From Gemmatimonadota bacterium (GTDB taxonomy: Bacteria > Gemmatimonadota > Gemmatimonadetes > Gemmatimonadales > GWC2-71-9): a DNA stretch of 53,509 nucleotides. Within the stretch, counting starts at the first letter, position 1. Every line of letters starts with the position of its first letter. Positions 27,296-37,500 of this stretch are shown in pieces. The position numbers and the translations under genes were made by a program. Location of the stretch: the NCBI GenBank assembly GCA_022563595.1, contig JADFNB010000002.1:1-53509 (forward strand), read 5' to 3'. A model generated the notes under the pieces. It ran no database searches and was not told where the DNA came from. It saw nothing but the letters and a program-made list of their open reading frames with translations.

Positions 27296-28546
27296 ATGCC
27301 GTCTGCTTTCAGTGTCAGCCAACTCTTCGAAGGCGTGGCCATCGCGCTTGGCTCGCTGCGGGCCAACAAGATGCGCGCGGCGCTCACTATTCTCGGCGTC
27401 GCGATCGGCGTGATGGTGGTGATGGTGATCGCATCCATAATCACCGGTATCAACTCGAACTTCGCCTCTCTGTTCGAGGAATCGGGGTCCCGGACGTTTT
27501 TCGTGACGCGGTACTTTGCCGGTGGGATCGTGATCTCGGACGGATCGGACGAGATGAGTCCCTGGCGCCGCCGCCCGCACCTGAACATCGAAGAGGCCGA
27601 GCGGTTGCGAGCGTTGCCGTCGATCGCGTTCGTCGACGTCATAGAGAATTGGAGCGGACCAGCGTCATACGGCGGCCAGGAACTGGAATCGGTCGGGATC
27701 GAGGGGCGGAGCGAGAACTGGATCAACGTATCGGGCGGCGACGTCTATCCGGGCCGGTCGTTCACGCGTGTCGAGAACTACACCAGCAGCCGTGTGGCTG
27801 TCGTCACCGACAAGATGGCGGAGCGCCTGTTCGCGCAGCTCGACCCGATCGGCAAGCGGATCAGGCTAGCGGGTGAACCGTTCGAGGTCATCGGCGTCTA
27901 TACGCCGGCGGCGAACCTCTTCGGCGACGACGCACCGCGTATCATCATTCCGCACCAGACGCTCCGGAAGTACGTGAAGCCGCGGCGCGGTCGGATGGGA
28001 TTCACCGTAAAGGTGGTGGACAGCGTAACGATGGCGCGGGCGATCGACGACGTCACTGTGGCACTCCGTACCAAGCGCGGGCTCCGTCCAGGCGACGAGA
28101 CCAACTTCGACGTGATAACCCAAGACAAACTGCTCGACACGTGGGACAAGATCACAGGCGTGTTCTTCCTCGTGATGATCAGCCTTTCAGGGGTCGGCCT
28201 TATGGTGGGCGGCGTGGGTGTCGTCGCGATAATGATGATCTCGGTGACGGAACGAACGCGCGAGATAGGCGTGCGGAAAGCCCTCGGGGCCACGCGACGT
28301 GTGATCCTCTGGCAGTTCCTGGTGGAAGCCGCCACGCTCACCTTGGTGGGTGGTGCGGTCGGCATGGTACTGGGAGGGATGATCGCCTTCATAGTAGCGC
28401 ACACGACACCGCTTCCCGCCGTCGTTCCCCTCTGGTCGGTGGTGGTAGCGCTCGGCGCGGCCACGGCGACCGGGATGGTGTTCGGTATCTACCCGGCTGC
28501 CCGGGCGGCCCGTCTGGACCCGGTTGAAGCGCTGCGGTACGAATAG
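27296..28546 (+). CDS. MacB-type permease B1
   Basis: 416 residues, three bases after A1. Same fold: helix 1 in MRAALTILGVAIGVMVVMVIASII, MacB core with NWINVSGGDVYPGRSFT and RLFAQLDPIGKRIRLAGEPFEVIGVY, and a C-terminal FtsX domain with MMISVTERTREIGV and RKALGATRRVILWQF. The B-type end (KALGATRR, WQFLVEAATLT) matches the permease at 29990-31231. It ends in a TAG whose last G begins an 18-base palindrome. Confidence 0.88.
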   Translation: MPSAFSVSQLFEGVAIALGSLRANKMRAALTILGVAIGVMVVMVIASIITGINSNFASLFEESGSRTFFVTRYFAGGIVISDGSDEMSPWRRRPHLNIEEAERLRALPSIAFVDVIENWSGPASYGGQELESVGIEGRSENWINVSGGDVYPGRSFTRVENYTSSRVAVVTDKMAERLFAQLDPIGKRIRLAGEPFEVIGVYTPAANLFGDDAPRIIIPHQTLRKYVKPRRGRMGFTVKVVDSVTMARAIDDVTVALRTKRGLRPGDETNFDVITQDKLLDTWDKITGVFFLVMISLSGVGLMVGGVGVVAIMMISVTERTREIGVRKALGATRRVILWQFLVEAATLTLVGGAVGMVLGGMIAFIVAHTTPLPAVVPLWSVVVALGAATATGMVFGIYPAARAARLDPVEALRYE

Positions 28547-28586
28547 GATGGAACGTTCCATCCTTCCAAGCTCCCACCGTTCCATC
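28546..28586. repeat. Palindrome plus 8-base-period repeat between permeases B1 and A2
   Basis: GGATGGAACGTTCCATCC (28546-28563) is a perfect 18-base palindrome that begins inside the B1 stop codon. Its right arm starts four consecutive octamers: GTTCCATC, CTTCCAAG, CTCCCACC, GTTCCATC (28555-28586). The same unit type recurs at 9.9, 29.9 and 31.2 kb. Confidence 0.65.
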
Positions 28587-28630
28587 ACCAGTAGCTACCC
28601 AACTCGCCACCCGGCTATCTACTGTTAGTA

Positions 28631-29875
28631 GTGCCGATCCTCGAAGGCCTGCGTCTCGCCCTGCAACAGATCGTCGCCCACAAGCTGCGGTCGTTCTTCA
28701 CAGTGCTCGGCATCATCGTCTCCGTATCGTTCCTGGTGGCGGTCGTGGCCGTCATCCAGGGCATGAACTCCTACGTGCGCGATAGTCTCGCAGGCGCGAT
28801 CGTAGGCAAAAACGCCTTCCAGATCCGACGAGATCCCATCTCGATAGGACTGATCGGGGACGAAGAGTGGCGTGAACTGCAGCGCCGCCCGATCATCGCG
28901 CCGGAAGATGTCCCGTTCATCGAACGTGCGATCCCCGACGCACAGGCCATCGCTCTCCAATCCGGTTGGCCCACACCCCAGGCGGACGTGATCTGGCGCA
29001 ATCGCTCGGCCGGCGACGCGCTGATCTTCGGGGTGACAGCGCCGTATCAGGTCGTCCAGGATTACGACCTGATCGCCGGGGAAGAGCTGAGCGCGATCGA
29101 CATTCGGGAGCGGCGCCTGATCGCGATGCTGGGCTGGGACGTGGCCGACCGGTTGTTCGACTCCCCTGAGATGGCGGTCGGAAAGACCATTCGGGTGCAC
29201 GGCCGGTCGCTCACCGTCAAGGGGGTCTACGACAAGAAGGGTACCGTGCTGGGGCAGTCCTGGGACGGGTTCGTGATGCTCCCGCTGACGACGTTCGAGG
29301 CGGCGTACGGGCGCCGCCAGACCACCGTGATCTCCGTCAAGATGGCCACTGCCGAGGCGGTCGCCGGGGCGATGCAGCGGGCCGAAGAGGCGATGCGCAT
29401 CGCCCATCGACTGCGGCCCGGTGAAGAGAACGACTTCGAAATCGATACCGCAGAGGGACTCATCACGTTCTGGCGCAACCTCACACGCGTGATCTTCCTG
29501 GTGGTACCAGCCGTGGTGGCGATTGGCATCGTAGTCGGCGGCATCGTCATCATGAACATCATGTTGATGTCCGTCAGGGAGCGTACCCGCGAGATCGGCA
29601 TCCGCAAATCGCTCGGAGCCAGGCGACGGGACATTCGGCGGCAGTTCATGGCAGAGGCAGTGACGCTGGCGACGGTGGGCGGAGTGCTGGGGTTGGTTGC
29701 CGGCTGGACGCTCGCGCAACTCGTGCAACTCGGCTCGCCGCTCCCGGCAGAGGTGACTCTGTGGTCCGCCGGGCTAGCGCTCACACTGGGCTCCGGAGTC
29801 GGGCTGGTGTTCGGCGTCTATCCGGCGACACGGGCTGCAAAGCTGGATCCGATCGTGGCACTACGAAATGAGTAA
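28631..29875 (+). CDS. MacB-type permease A2
   Basis: 414 residues from GTG 28631; no good ribosome binding site is visible. Helix 1 (FFTVLGIIVSVSFLVAVVAVIQG), MacB core and an FtsX domain with GGIVIMNIMLMSVRERTREIGI and RKSLGARRRDIRRQF. That end is nearly identical to A1 over this stretch, while the periplasmic cores differ more. It looks like the A member of a duplicated A-B pair. Separated from B1 by 84 bases containing a palindrome and octamer repeats. Confidence 0.87.
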   Translation: MPILEGLRLALQQIVAHKLRSFFTVLGIIVSVSFLVAVVAVIQGMNSYVRDSLAGAIVGKNAFQIRRDPISIGLIGDEEWRELQRRPIIAPEDVPFIERAIPDAQAIALQSGWPTPQADVIWRNRSAGDALIFGVTAPYQVVQDYDLIAGEELSAIDIRERRLIAMLGWDVADRLFDSPEMAVGKTIRVHGRSLTVKGVYDKKGTVLGQSWDGFVMLPLTTFEAAYGRRQTTVISVKMATAEAVAGAMQRAEEAMRIAHRLRPGEENDFEIDTAEGLITFWRNLTRVIFLVVPAVVAIGIVVGGIVIMNIMLMSVRERTREIGIRKSLGARRRDIRRQFMAEAVTLATVGGVLGLVAGWTLAQLVQLGSPLPAEVTLWSAGLALTLGSGVGLVFGVYPATRAAKLDPIVALRNE

Positions 29876-29876
29876 G

Positions 29877-29962
29877 CCGGACGGACAGACGGACAAGCGG
29901 GCGGACGGACAGATCGCCGCAGCAGCAGGCGTCCCACCGTCAGCCTGCCCCACGCCCCGACC
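29877..29962. repeat. Two-armed 8-base-period repeat between permeases A2 and B2
   Basis: Left arm: CCGGACGG, ACAGACGG, ACAAGCGG, GCGGACGG, ACAGATCG (29877-29916), each exactly 8 bases. Right arm: GTCCCACC, GTCAGCCT, GCCCCACG, CCCCGACC (29931-29962). The arms are partly complementary (GGACGG against CCGTC/CCCGACC) and could fold back. They fill nearly the whole gap and end 13 bases before the ribosome binding site of B2. Confidence 0.5.
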
Positions 29963-29989
29963 GCGGTGGGCACTGGGGAGAGCATAGCC

Positions 29990-31231
29990 GTGCATCTCTC
30001 TTCCATCCCCGAAGGGATAGCGATCGCGTTCGGAGCCATTCGAGCGAACAAACTCAGATCGGCCCTGACGGTACTCGGCGTGGTGATAGGCGTGTCGACC
30101 GTGATGGCGATGGCGTCGATCGTGAACGGGATCCGCGGGCAGATCGTGAACACCCTCGAGGTGGTCGGCCCAACGACGTTCCGGATCTTCCGCTTCCTGT
30201 CCAACACACCGCTCAACCCCGATCAGTTGCCGCGTGAGGTACGCATCCGGCCGCCGGTGAGCGCGGAGGAGGCGCATGCCATCGGGCGCCTGGCCGAGAT
30301 CGAGTACTCGGAGATCTGGGTGCAGATCTTCGCACGTCTGGCGTACGGCGACACCCGCACTCAGCTCGCGGTCACGTTCGGCGCCGATGATCGTTTCTAC
30401 AACATCCTCGGCGGCGAGATCGTGGCGGGCCGGACGTTTCTCACGGCCGAACTGCGCAGCGGGGCACCAATCGTGGTGCTGGAAGCCGAAGCTGCCGCAC
30501 GGGTGTTCGGGCGGATCAATCCCATCGGTAAGACGATGCGGGTCGCGGGAAAGCCGTTCCGGGTCGTGGGACTGTTCAAGCAGGCTGACAACATCTTTCA
30601 ACCACCCGGCCAGGAAACGGCGGCGATCCTACCGTTCAATACCGTAACGAAGTATTTCCGCTATGACAAAACCAACGGTCTGATCATTCTGGTGAAGCCT
30701 CGCCCGGGAGTGACGGTCAACCGAGCCATGGATCTCGCCACGGTGGTGCTGCGCCGTATGCGCGGGCTCCGGCCGGCGGACCCCGACACCTGGGACATGA
30801 TCACCTCGGACGAGATCCTTTCACTCTTCGACCGGTTGACCGCGGTGTTCTTCTTGGTCATGATCGTCCTTTCGAGCGTAGCCCTGATGGTCGGCGGTAT
30901 CGGGGTCATGGCCATCATGATGGTATCGGTCACGGAGCGCACCAGCGAGATCGGGGTGCGAAAGGCGCTCGGCGCAACCCGCCGGGAGATCTTGTGGCAG
31001 TTTCTCGTCGAGGCCGCCACGCTCACCTTCGTTGGGGGGGGGATCGGCGTAGCGCTGGGCATCGCTACCGGCGAACTGCTGAAGAACCTGATGGGTTTCA
31101 CTTCTGGTATTCCCGTGTGGAGCGCCGTGATAGCTACTACGGTGTCGATTGGAATCGGCCTGGTATTCGGGGTGCTGCCCGCCAACCGGGCGGCGAAGCT
31201 CGATCCAGTGGAGGCCTTGAGACACGAATGA
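29990..31231 (+). CDS. MacB-type permease B2
   Basis: 413 residues from GTG 29990, favoured over GTG 29966 because GGGGAG lies 9 bases upstream. Helix 1 in LRSALTVLGVVIGVSTVMAMASIV. The core has IFRFLSNTPLNPDQLPREV and FGRINPIGKTMRVAGKPFRVVGLF. The FtsX domain has MMVSVTERTSEIGVRKALG and ATRREILWQF. This matches B1 in type, so the order A1-B1-A2-B2 suggests duplication of a pair. It is the last gene of the efflux operon and is followed by a long inverted octamer repeat. Confidence 0.88.
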   Translation: MHLSSIPEGIAIAFGAIRANKLRSALTVLGVVIGVSTVMAMASIVNGIRGQIVNTLEVVGPTTFRIFRFLSNTPLNPDQLPREVRIRPPVSAEEAHAIGRLAEIEYSEIWVQIFARLAYGDTRTQLAVTFGADDRFYNILGGEIVAGRTFLTAELRSGAPIVVLEAEAAARVFGRINPIGKTMRVAGKPFRVVGLFKQADNIFQPPGQETAAILPFNTVTKYFRYDKTNGLIILVKPRPGVTVNRAMDLATVVLRRMRGLRPADPDTWDMITSDEILSLFDRLTAVFFLVMIVLSSVALMVGGIGVMAIMMVSVTERTSEIGVRKALGATRREILWQFLVEAATLTFVGGGIGVALGIATGELLKNLMGFTSGIPVWSAVIATTVSIGIGLVFGVLPANRAAKLDPVEALRHE

Positions 31232-31366
31232 AGATGGAAAGATGGTCAGATGGAAAGATGGGAAGGCGGACGGATGAAAAAGTTGTCGTAGCGGTGACGT
31301 ACCTTCCATCCTTCCATCCTTCCATCCATTCACCCTTCCATCTTTCCATCTTTCCATCTGACCATC
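31230..31366. repeat. Long inverted repeat made of 8-base units
   Basis: Left arm: GAAGATGG, AAAGATGG, TCAGATGG, AAAGATGG, GAAGGCGG, ACGGATGA (31230-31277). Right arm: three CTTCCATC, then CATTCACC, CTTCCATC, two TTTCCATC and TGACCATC (31303-31366). All units are exactly in 8-base phase. 31241-31261 and 31346-31366 are perfect complements over 21 bases, so the RNA or a cruciform could form a hairpin of more than 120 bases. It lies right after the last permease and 13 bases before bshB1. It could act as a terminator-like or mRNA-stabilising element, but has no T run. Confidence 0.7.
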
Positions 31367-31379
31367 GAGTCCCCACACC

Positions 31380-32102
31380 GTGACCGATCACGTAGATCTG
31401 CTGGCCATAGGCGCGCACCCGGACGACGTCGAGCTTACCTGTGGCGGCACGCTGGTCAAAGCCGTAAGCCAAGGACACCGCACCGCCATCGTCGATCTGA
31501 CGGGTGGCGAGGCGGGCACGCACGGGAGCCGGGACATCCGTGCCGGCGAGGCGGCCGCGGCGGCGACGGTGCTGCGCGTGGCCGAGCGTGTGAACGCCGG
31601 ACTGCCGGACGCCGGACTGCACAACACCGACGAGACGCGCCGTGTGGTGGTCGAGCTGATACGGCGGTTCGCGCCGCGGGTGGTCATCGTCCCGTATCCG
31701 ATCGGACGCCATCCGGATCACCGGATCGCATCCCAGCTGTGCCGTGACGCATCGTATCTCGCGGGCCTCGCGAACTATCCCGCCGACGGCGACCCGCACC
31801 GGCCGGAGAAGGTCCTTTATACGCTCGCCTACCGCGAAGACCCCGTGAAGCCTACGTTCGTAGTGGACATCTCGCAGGAATTCGCAGCGAAGATAGAGGC
31901 GATTCGCTGCTACGCCTCGCAGTTCGACGGCAAGATGGCGGCGGGCGAGATCTTCCCCGCTGGCGACGACATCTACGAGAACGTGCGCATCCACTGTGCG
32001 CGCTACGGCAGCCTCATCCGCACGGCATACGGCGAGCCGTTCATGACGCACGAGACGGTACGGATCGACGACGTCTTGGCGATGGGCGTGCGGTCGATGT
32101 AG
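31380..32102 (+). CDS. bshB1: PIG-L deacetylase, BshB1-like (bacillithiol synthesis)
   Basis: 240 residues from GTG 31380. Zinc deacetylase of the LmbE/PIG-L family: AHPDDVELTCGGT with His13 and Asp16, and PIGRHPDHRIAS with His114. The pattern TGGEAGTHGS and the end YGEPFMTHETVRIDDVLAM fit BshB1, which removes acetate from GlcNAc-malate on the way to bacillithiol, a low-molecular-weight thiol. BshA and BshC are not in this window. The next genes, a cysteine desulfurase and mnmA, also handle sulfur. Confidence 0.8.
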   Translation: MTDHVDLLAIGAHPDDVELTCGGTLVKAVSQGHRTAIVDLTGGEAGTHGSRDIRAGEAAAAATVLRVAERVNAGLPDAGLHNTDETRRVVVELIRRFAPRVVIVPYPIGRHPDHRIASQLCRDASYLAGLANYPADGDPHRPEKVLYTLAYREDPVKPTFVVDISQEFAAKIEAIRCYASQFDGKMAAGEIFPAGDDIYENVRIHCARYGSLIRTAYGEPFMTHETVRIDDVLAMGVRSM

Positions 32103-32209
32103 CGGCGCACCCTGCCGGGCTCCGCCGATGAAGCGGCGCCTCTGTCTCCGCCCACCCCCACCCACCAACCTTCCTGATATACCACGCGCCGGCTTACCTT
32201 ATAGACGCC

Positions 32210-33385
32210 ATGGCCGCTCCACCTATCTATTTGGATCACGCCGCCACGACGCCGGTGCTGCCCGAGGTCAGGGACGCGATGGACCCCTACCTCCGGGGCG
32301 ACGCGTTCGGCAACCCCAGCTCGCCTCACCAGGTGGGGCGGGCGGCCCGCGCAGCGCTCGACGAGGCGCGCTACCAGCTCGGGCGCACGCTTGGCGCCGA
32401 TCCAGCCTCGGTCGTCTTCACCTCCGGCGGTACGGAGGCCGATAACCTGGCGGTGCTCGGCCGCGCGTTGGCCGTACGAGACGCGGGCGGGCCGTTCCGG
32501 GTTGCGGTGTCCGCCATCGAACACAAGGCGGTCATCGCCGCCGCGCGCGTGGTGGCGTCGCTCGGTGGGGAGATGATCGAGCTGCCCGTCGACTCTCGCG
32601 GCATGCTGGATCGGGACGCGCTCACGACCGCGTTGGACCGCGGCGTCGCCCTCGTGAGCGTCATGTGGGTGAACAACGAGATCGGCGTGGTGCAGGACGT
32701 TGCCGCAATCGCGGAGCGCTGCGCCGCAGCCGGCGTCACCTTCCACACGGACGCCGTACAAGCATTGGGCAAAGTCCCGGTGGAGGTGAGCTCCCTCGGG
32801 CCGATCATCCTCACAGTATCCGCCCACAAGATCGGCGGCCCCAAGGGCGTGGGGGCGCTCCTGGTACAGGGTTCCCATGCCATAGCGCCGCTGCTGCACG
32901 GCGGAGGTCAGCAGGGTGGCGTCCGCCCGGGTACGGAGAACGTTCCCGGTATAGTGGGGTTCGGGCGGGCGGCCGAGCTGGCTGCGGAGCGTCTCGAGGC
33001 CACCAGCTCCCACACGCGGTCTCTACGGGAGTCGTTCGAGGACCGTCTATGCCGGGCGATTCCCGACGTACGGATCAACGGTGCCGACGGCCCGCGCGCC
33101 CCGCACATCTGCAACGTCGCCATCCCGGGCACGGACAGCGAGGCGATGCTGATGCACCTCGACCTCGCGGGCATCTGTTGCTCATCCGGTTCAGCATGCA
33201 CCACCGGCACGGTGGAACCGTCCCACGTGCTCACGGCTATCGGCATGCCCCCGGACCTCGGCCGCGCCTCACTCCGCTTCTCGTTCGGGCACGGAAACAG
33301 CATGGACGAGATCGACCGTGTCATGGACGCCTTGCCCGCCATCATAGCGAGGGTCAGGAGCCTGGGCGAGGTATTGCGGCGATGA
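32210..33385 (+). CDS. Cysteine desulfurase, IscS/NifS type
   Basis: 391 residues. A PLP enzyme that takes sulfur from cysteine as a persulfide. PLP lysine is Lys207 in [13 protein letters not shown]. Cofactor contacts appear as TSGGTEADN and HTDAVQALG. The persulfide Cys is probably Cys330 in [19 protein letters not shown]. It overlaps mnmA by 4 bases, so its sulfur is most likely passed to MnmA for tRNA thiolation. It may also serve Fe-S cluster assembly. Confidence 0.92.
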   Translation: MAAPPIYLDHAATTPVLPEVRDAMDPYLRGDAFGNPSSPHQVGRAARAALDEARYQLGRTLGADPASVVFTSGGTEADNLAVLGRALAVRDAGGPFRVAVSAIEHKAVIAAARVVASLGGEMIELPVDSRGMLDRDALTTALDRGVALVSVMWVNNEIGVVQDVAAIAERCAAAGVTFHTDAVQALGKVPVEVSSLGPIILTVSAHKIGGPKGVGALLVQGSHAIAPLLHGGGQQGGVRPGTENVPGIVGFGRAAELAAERLEATSSHTRSLRESFEDRLCRAIPDVRINGADGPRAPHICNVAIPGTDSEAMLMHLDLAGICCSSGSACTTGTVEPSHVLTAIGMPPDLGRASLRFSFGHGNSMDEIDRVMDALPAIIARVRSLGEVLRR

Positions 33386-34458
33386 AAGGGAACGGCTTCA
33401 AGGGTCGCGTGCTGGTAGCCATGTCGGGCGGGGTGGATTCTTCCGTTGCCGCCGCGCTGCTGGTGCATGATGGCTATGACGTCATCGGCGCAACGATGAA
33501 GTTGTTCTGCTACGGTGACGAGGTTCCCGATCGCCCGTGTTGCTCGCTCGATTCGATCGCAGACGCGCAGTCAGTCGCACAACGACTCGGCATCCCGCAC
33601 TATGTGCTCAACCTCGAGGACCGGTTCGACGAGCATGTCATCGAAAATTTCGTCGCCGAGTACGCGCGTGGGCGAACGCCGATTCCCTGCGTGCGATGCA
33701 ACTCGTTCACGAAGTTCCGTGACCTGCTGGCCCACGCCGACGCGCTCGAGTGTGACTACATCGCCACCGGACACTACGTAGTGGCGCGGGACGGACATCT
33801 CTTCCGCGGGCGGGACGCGAACAAGGACCAGAGCTACTTCCTCTGGGGTATCGACCGATCGGTCGTGCGGCGCATGCTCACACCGGTTGGCGGCCACACC
33901 AAGGAGGAGACGCGCGCCATCGCCCGCGAACTCGGCCTCGTCACCGCCGACAAGAAAGAATCGGTGGACATCTGTTTCGTGCCCACCGGTGATTATCTCC
34001 CGGTGCTGCAGCGCCGTCTGCCCGCCGACGCGCCGGCGCTGATGCCCGGACCAGTGATGACAACGGCAGGCGAAGTTGTCGGTGAGCACCAGGGATTCGG
34101 CCGCTACACGGTGGGGCAGCGGCGGGGGCTGCCGGGCGGGTTTGCCGAACCCATGTACGTCGTTCGGATCGCGCCGGACGAGCGCACAGTGGTGATCGGC
34201 ACCAGGGACGAGTTGTACGGACACAGCCTCGTCCTGGACGAGATCAATTGGCTGAGTGATCAGCCGCTCGTCCCGGGGAACACGTGCGCGGTGCAGGTAC
34301 GATATCGCGCGCGCGGTGTATCAGCCCGCGTCGTGGGAAGCCCGGACAGCGGGCGGCTGGAACTCGAGCTCATCGAGCCGGTCCGCGCCATCAGCCCCGG
34401 GCAGTCCGGTGTGCTCTACGACGGCGACCGCCTGCTGGGCGGCGGCGTGATCGAGTAG
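33382..34458 (+). CDS. mnmA: tRNA-specific 2-thiouridylase MnmA
   Basis: 358 residues from the ATG at 33382, which overlaps the desulfurase stop. It makes 2-thiouridine at position 34 of tRNA Lys, Glu and Gln. PP-loop SGGVDSS (15-21) binds ATP. The catalytic pair is likely Cys106 ([14 protein letters not shown]) and Cys198 ([12 protein letters not shown]). [11 protein letters not shown] and [12 protein letters not shown] are firm family marks. The pairing with a dedicated cysteine desulfurase supports direct sulfur transfer. Confidence 0.95.
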   Translation: MKGNGFKGRVLVAMSGGVDSSVAAALLVHDGYDVIGATMKLFCYGDEVPDRPCCSLDSIADAQSVAQRLGIPHYVLNLEDRFDEHVIENFVAEYARGRTPIPCVRCNSFTKFRDLLAHADALECDYIATGHYVVARDGHLFRGRDANKDQSYFLWGIDRSVVRRMLTPVGGHTKEETRAIARELGLVTADKKESVDICFVPTGDYLPVLQRRLPADAPALMPGPVMTTAGEVVGEHQGFGRYTVGQRRGLPGGFAEPMYVVRIAPDERTVVIGTRDELYGHSLVLDEINWLSDQPLVPGNTCAVQVRYRARGVSARVVGSPDSGRLELELIEPVRAISPGQSGVLYDGDRLLGGGVIE

Positions 34459-34568
34459 CGGGTCGGCGACGAGCGGACATTACCGTAGCCCGGAAAAACT
34501 GCGGTCGGTCGGCCAGACCCCGGATGGCATCTTCCCAGCGGAAAATCGCACTGAACCTCGGAGTTTTC

Positions 34569-37500
34569 ATGCGGATCCCGGTCTCATCGCTGCTGCTCCC
34601 TCTCCTGGCCCTCGTCCCTCTCCGCCTCCACGCGCAGGCGGCTGCTGACGACTCGACCTCGTGGGACGTGGAGGACCCGCACGGACCGGCGGACACGATC
34701 CGGTTCGAAACCGACGAAGGTACCTGGATGGACCTCGACGTTCATCCGGACGGACGGTGGATTGTCTTCGATCTGCTGGGCGACATCTATCGCGTGCCCC
34801 TTACGGGAGGACAGGCGGAACTGCTCTCCGGTGGACGGTCTTTCGAGCACCAGCCGCGATACAGCCCCGACGGGCAGACGATCGTGTTCACCAGCGACCG
34901 TAGCGGAAGAGACAATCTCTGGCTGATGGACGCCGACGGATCCAATCGGCGGCAACTCACGCAGCTCGATGACAGCTTCCCAACGAACCCGGCCTGGATA
35001 CCGGACGGGGACTACATCGTCGCCAAGCGCCACGTAAGGAACACCCGGTCGCTCGGGGGCGGCGAGCTGTGGTTGTTCCACGTGCGCGGCGGCTCCGGGA
35101 TCAAGTTGAAGGACAAGGAGAGCTTCACGTCCGAGCTGAACGAGCCCTACCCGTCGCGCGACGGACGGTGGGTCTACTACAGTCACGCCGGGCCGTTTGA
35201 TTACAACCGGGACGTGCACGACGGGATCTTCCAGATCTCGCGGATCGACCGTGTGACCGGTGATATCGAGCCGGTCACGCGCGACGCCGGCGGCGCGGTA
35301 CGGCCGACCGTGTCGCCTGATGGCCGGTCACTCGCGTTCATCCGACGCGTGGGGATCAAGACGGTGCTGTTCATCCGCGACCTCGCCAGCGGGGCCGAAC
35401 GCGCGGTCTTCGACGGACTCGAGCGAGACCAGCAGGAAACGTGGGTCGTGCACGGCTCATACCCCGCGTTCCAGTGGACTCCCGACGGTGAGAAGATCGT
35501 CATCACGTTCGGCGGCAAGCTGCACGCGATCACCGTCGCCGACGGGTCGGTCGAGGACATCCCCTTCACCGCCGCCGTCGAGCAGATCGTCGCCCGGGCT
35601 CTCCGTTTCCAGCACCGGATCGAGGATGATTCACTCCGCGTACGGATGATCCGGTGGCCCATCCTCTCGCCCGATGGCCAGACCCTCGTGTTCCAAGCCG
35701 TGGGCGCGCTGTGGGAGATGGAGTATCCCGGCGGCGCGCCGCGACGAATCACCGATACGACCGTGTTCGAGTTCGCCCCCAGTTTTTCGAGTGACGGGCG
35801 TTTCCTCACGTACGTCACCTGGGATGACGACGAGGGCGGGCATCTCTGGACGGTGCCCTTACGCGGGCGCCGCCGACCGAGGCGGCTCACCACGGCAGCC
35901 GACCAGTATGCCAACCCGACGTTCTCGCCTGATGGCCAATGGATCGCGTTCGTCCGCGGGAGCGGCACGGCCAACCGCGGCGCAAACCTCGCGTCGGAAC
36001 TCTACCTCACGGTCAATATCATACCGGCCGACGGCGGCCAGATCAGTCAGGTCATCCGGACGGCCAACCGCGGCTCGAACCGGCGCATGCCACGCGTGTG
36101 GTGGAGTGCCGACGGCCAGCGTTTGCTCATTCAGGAGACTCGTGACAGCAACACGGTGCTCTCGTCGGTCAAGCGCGACGGGACGGATCTCCGACAACTG
36201 GCGACCAACGAGCGCGCGGAGGAGATGGTACCGTCCCCGGACGGCCGCTGGATCGCGTTCAAGGAACTGCACGACATCTACGTTGCGCCGCTTCCGGTAG
36301 CAGCCGGGCCCGTCAAGCTCGAAGCCAGTGAAGCGGGGGTGAAGGTGGTACAGCTATCCGCCTACGGCGGCGACTGGATCGCGTGGCGCCCCGACTCGCG
36401 ATCGCTCACCTGGATCCTCGGGCCCGCGTTCTACCACCAGACTCTTCAAGCGGCGTACGACACGGCCGCGGCAGCCGATACGGCGGGACCGGACGACTGG
36501 ATCCACGCCAACGCCAAGGTCGCAGCCGAGATCACGGAGATCGGGTTGCGCGTGCCCAGGGCGCGGCCGCGTGGCACCCTGGTCCTCCGTGGCGGCCGCG
36601 TGATCACGATGCGGGGGGACGAGGTCATCGAGCGTGCCGACATCGTGGTGCAGGGAAATCGAATCACGCGGGTTTGCCCGAATACGTGTACGGGCCTGCC
36701 CACGCTCGCCCGCGTAGTGCCGATCCCCGGCAAGACGGTCATCCCGGGACTCGTTGACGTACACGCTCACATGGGATACTCGAGCCTCGATATCACGCCG
36801 CAGCGGCTCTGGGAGTACTACGCCAACCTCGCGTACGGTGTCACTACGACCCATGACCCGTCCGCGTCGACCCAGGCCGTGTTCGCGCAGTCCGAGCTGG
36901 TGGCGGCCGGTCGCATGACTGGCCCGCGGATCTACTCGACGGGGTTCATCCTCTACGGAGCCGAGAACCCCAACAAGGCGGTGACCCTCAGCCTGGATGA
37001 CGCGCGCGCTCACCTGCGCCGGCTCAAGGCCGTTGGGGCGTTCTCGGTCAAGAGCTACAACCAGATGCGGCGGGACAGCCGGCAATGGATCATCCGGGCG
37101 GCGCGCGAGGAGGAGATGTTGGTCGTGCCGGAGGGCGGGTCGATGCTACAGCAGAACTTGACGCATATCATCGACGGTCACACGGGGATAGAGCACGCCA
37201 TCCCAGTCGCACCGCTCTACAACGACGTGCTCACCCTCTTCGCGCGAAGCCGGACCGGCTACACGCCGACGCTCGTCGTCGGGTACGGCGGGATTTGGGG
37301 AGAGAACTACTGGTACCAGGAATCAGACGTGTTCCGCAACGAGCGGCTGCTCCAGTTCGTGCCCCGCGCCGTGCTCGACGCCCGCGCGCGGCGCCGCATA
37401 GTGGTACCCGAGGAGGAGTTCTACCACTTCGCACTCGCGCGCACGGCCCGGGATGTGGTGGAGGCCGGCGGCACGGTGCAGCTCGGTGCGCACGGTCAGC

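Noticed and set aside
31230-31366. Reading the octamer repeats as a CRISPR array
   Set aside because: The units are 8 bases with no spacers, arms are inverted, and no cas gene is in the window.
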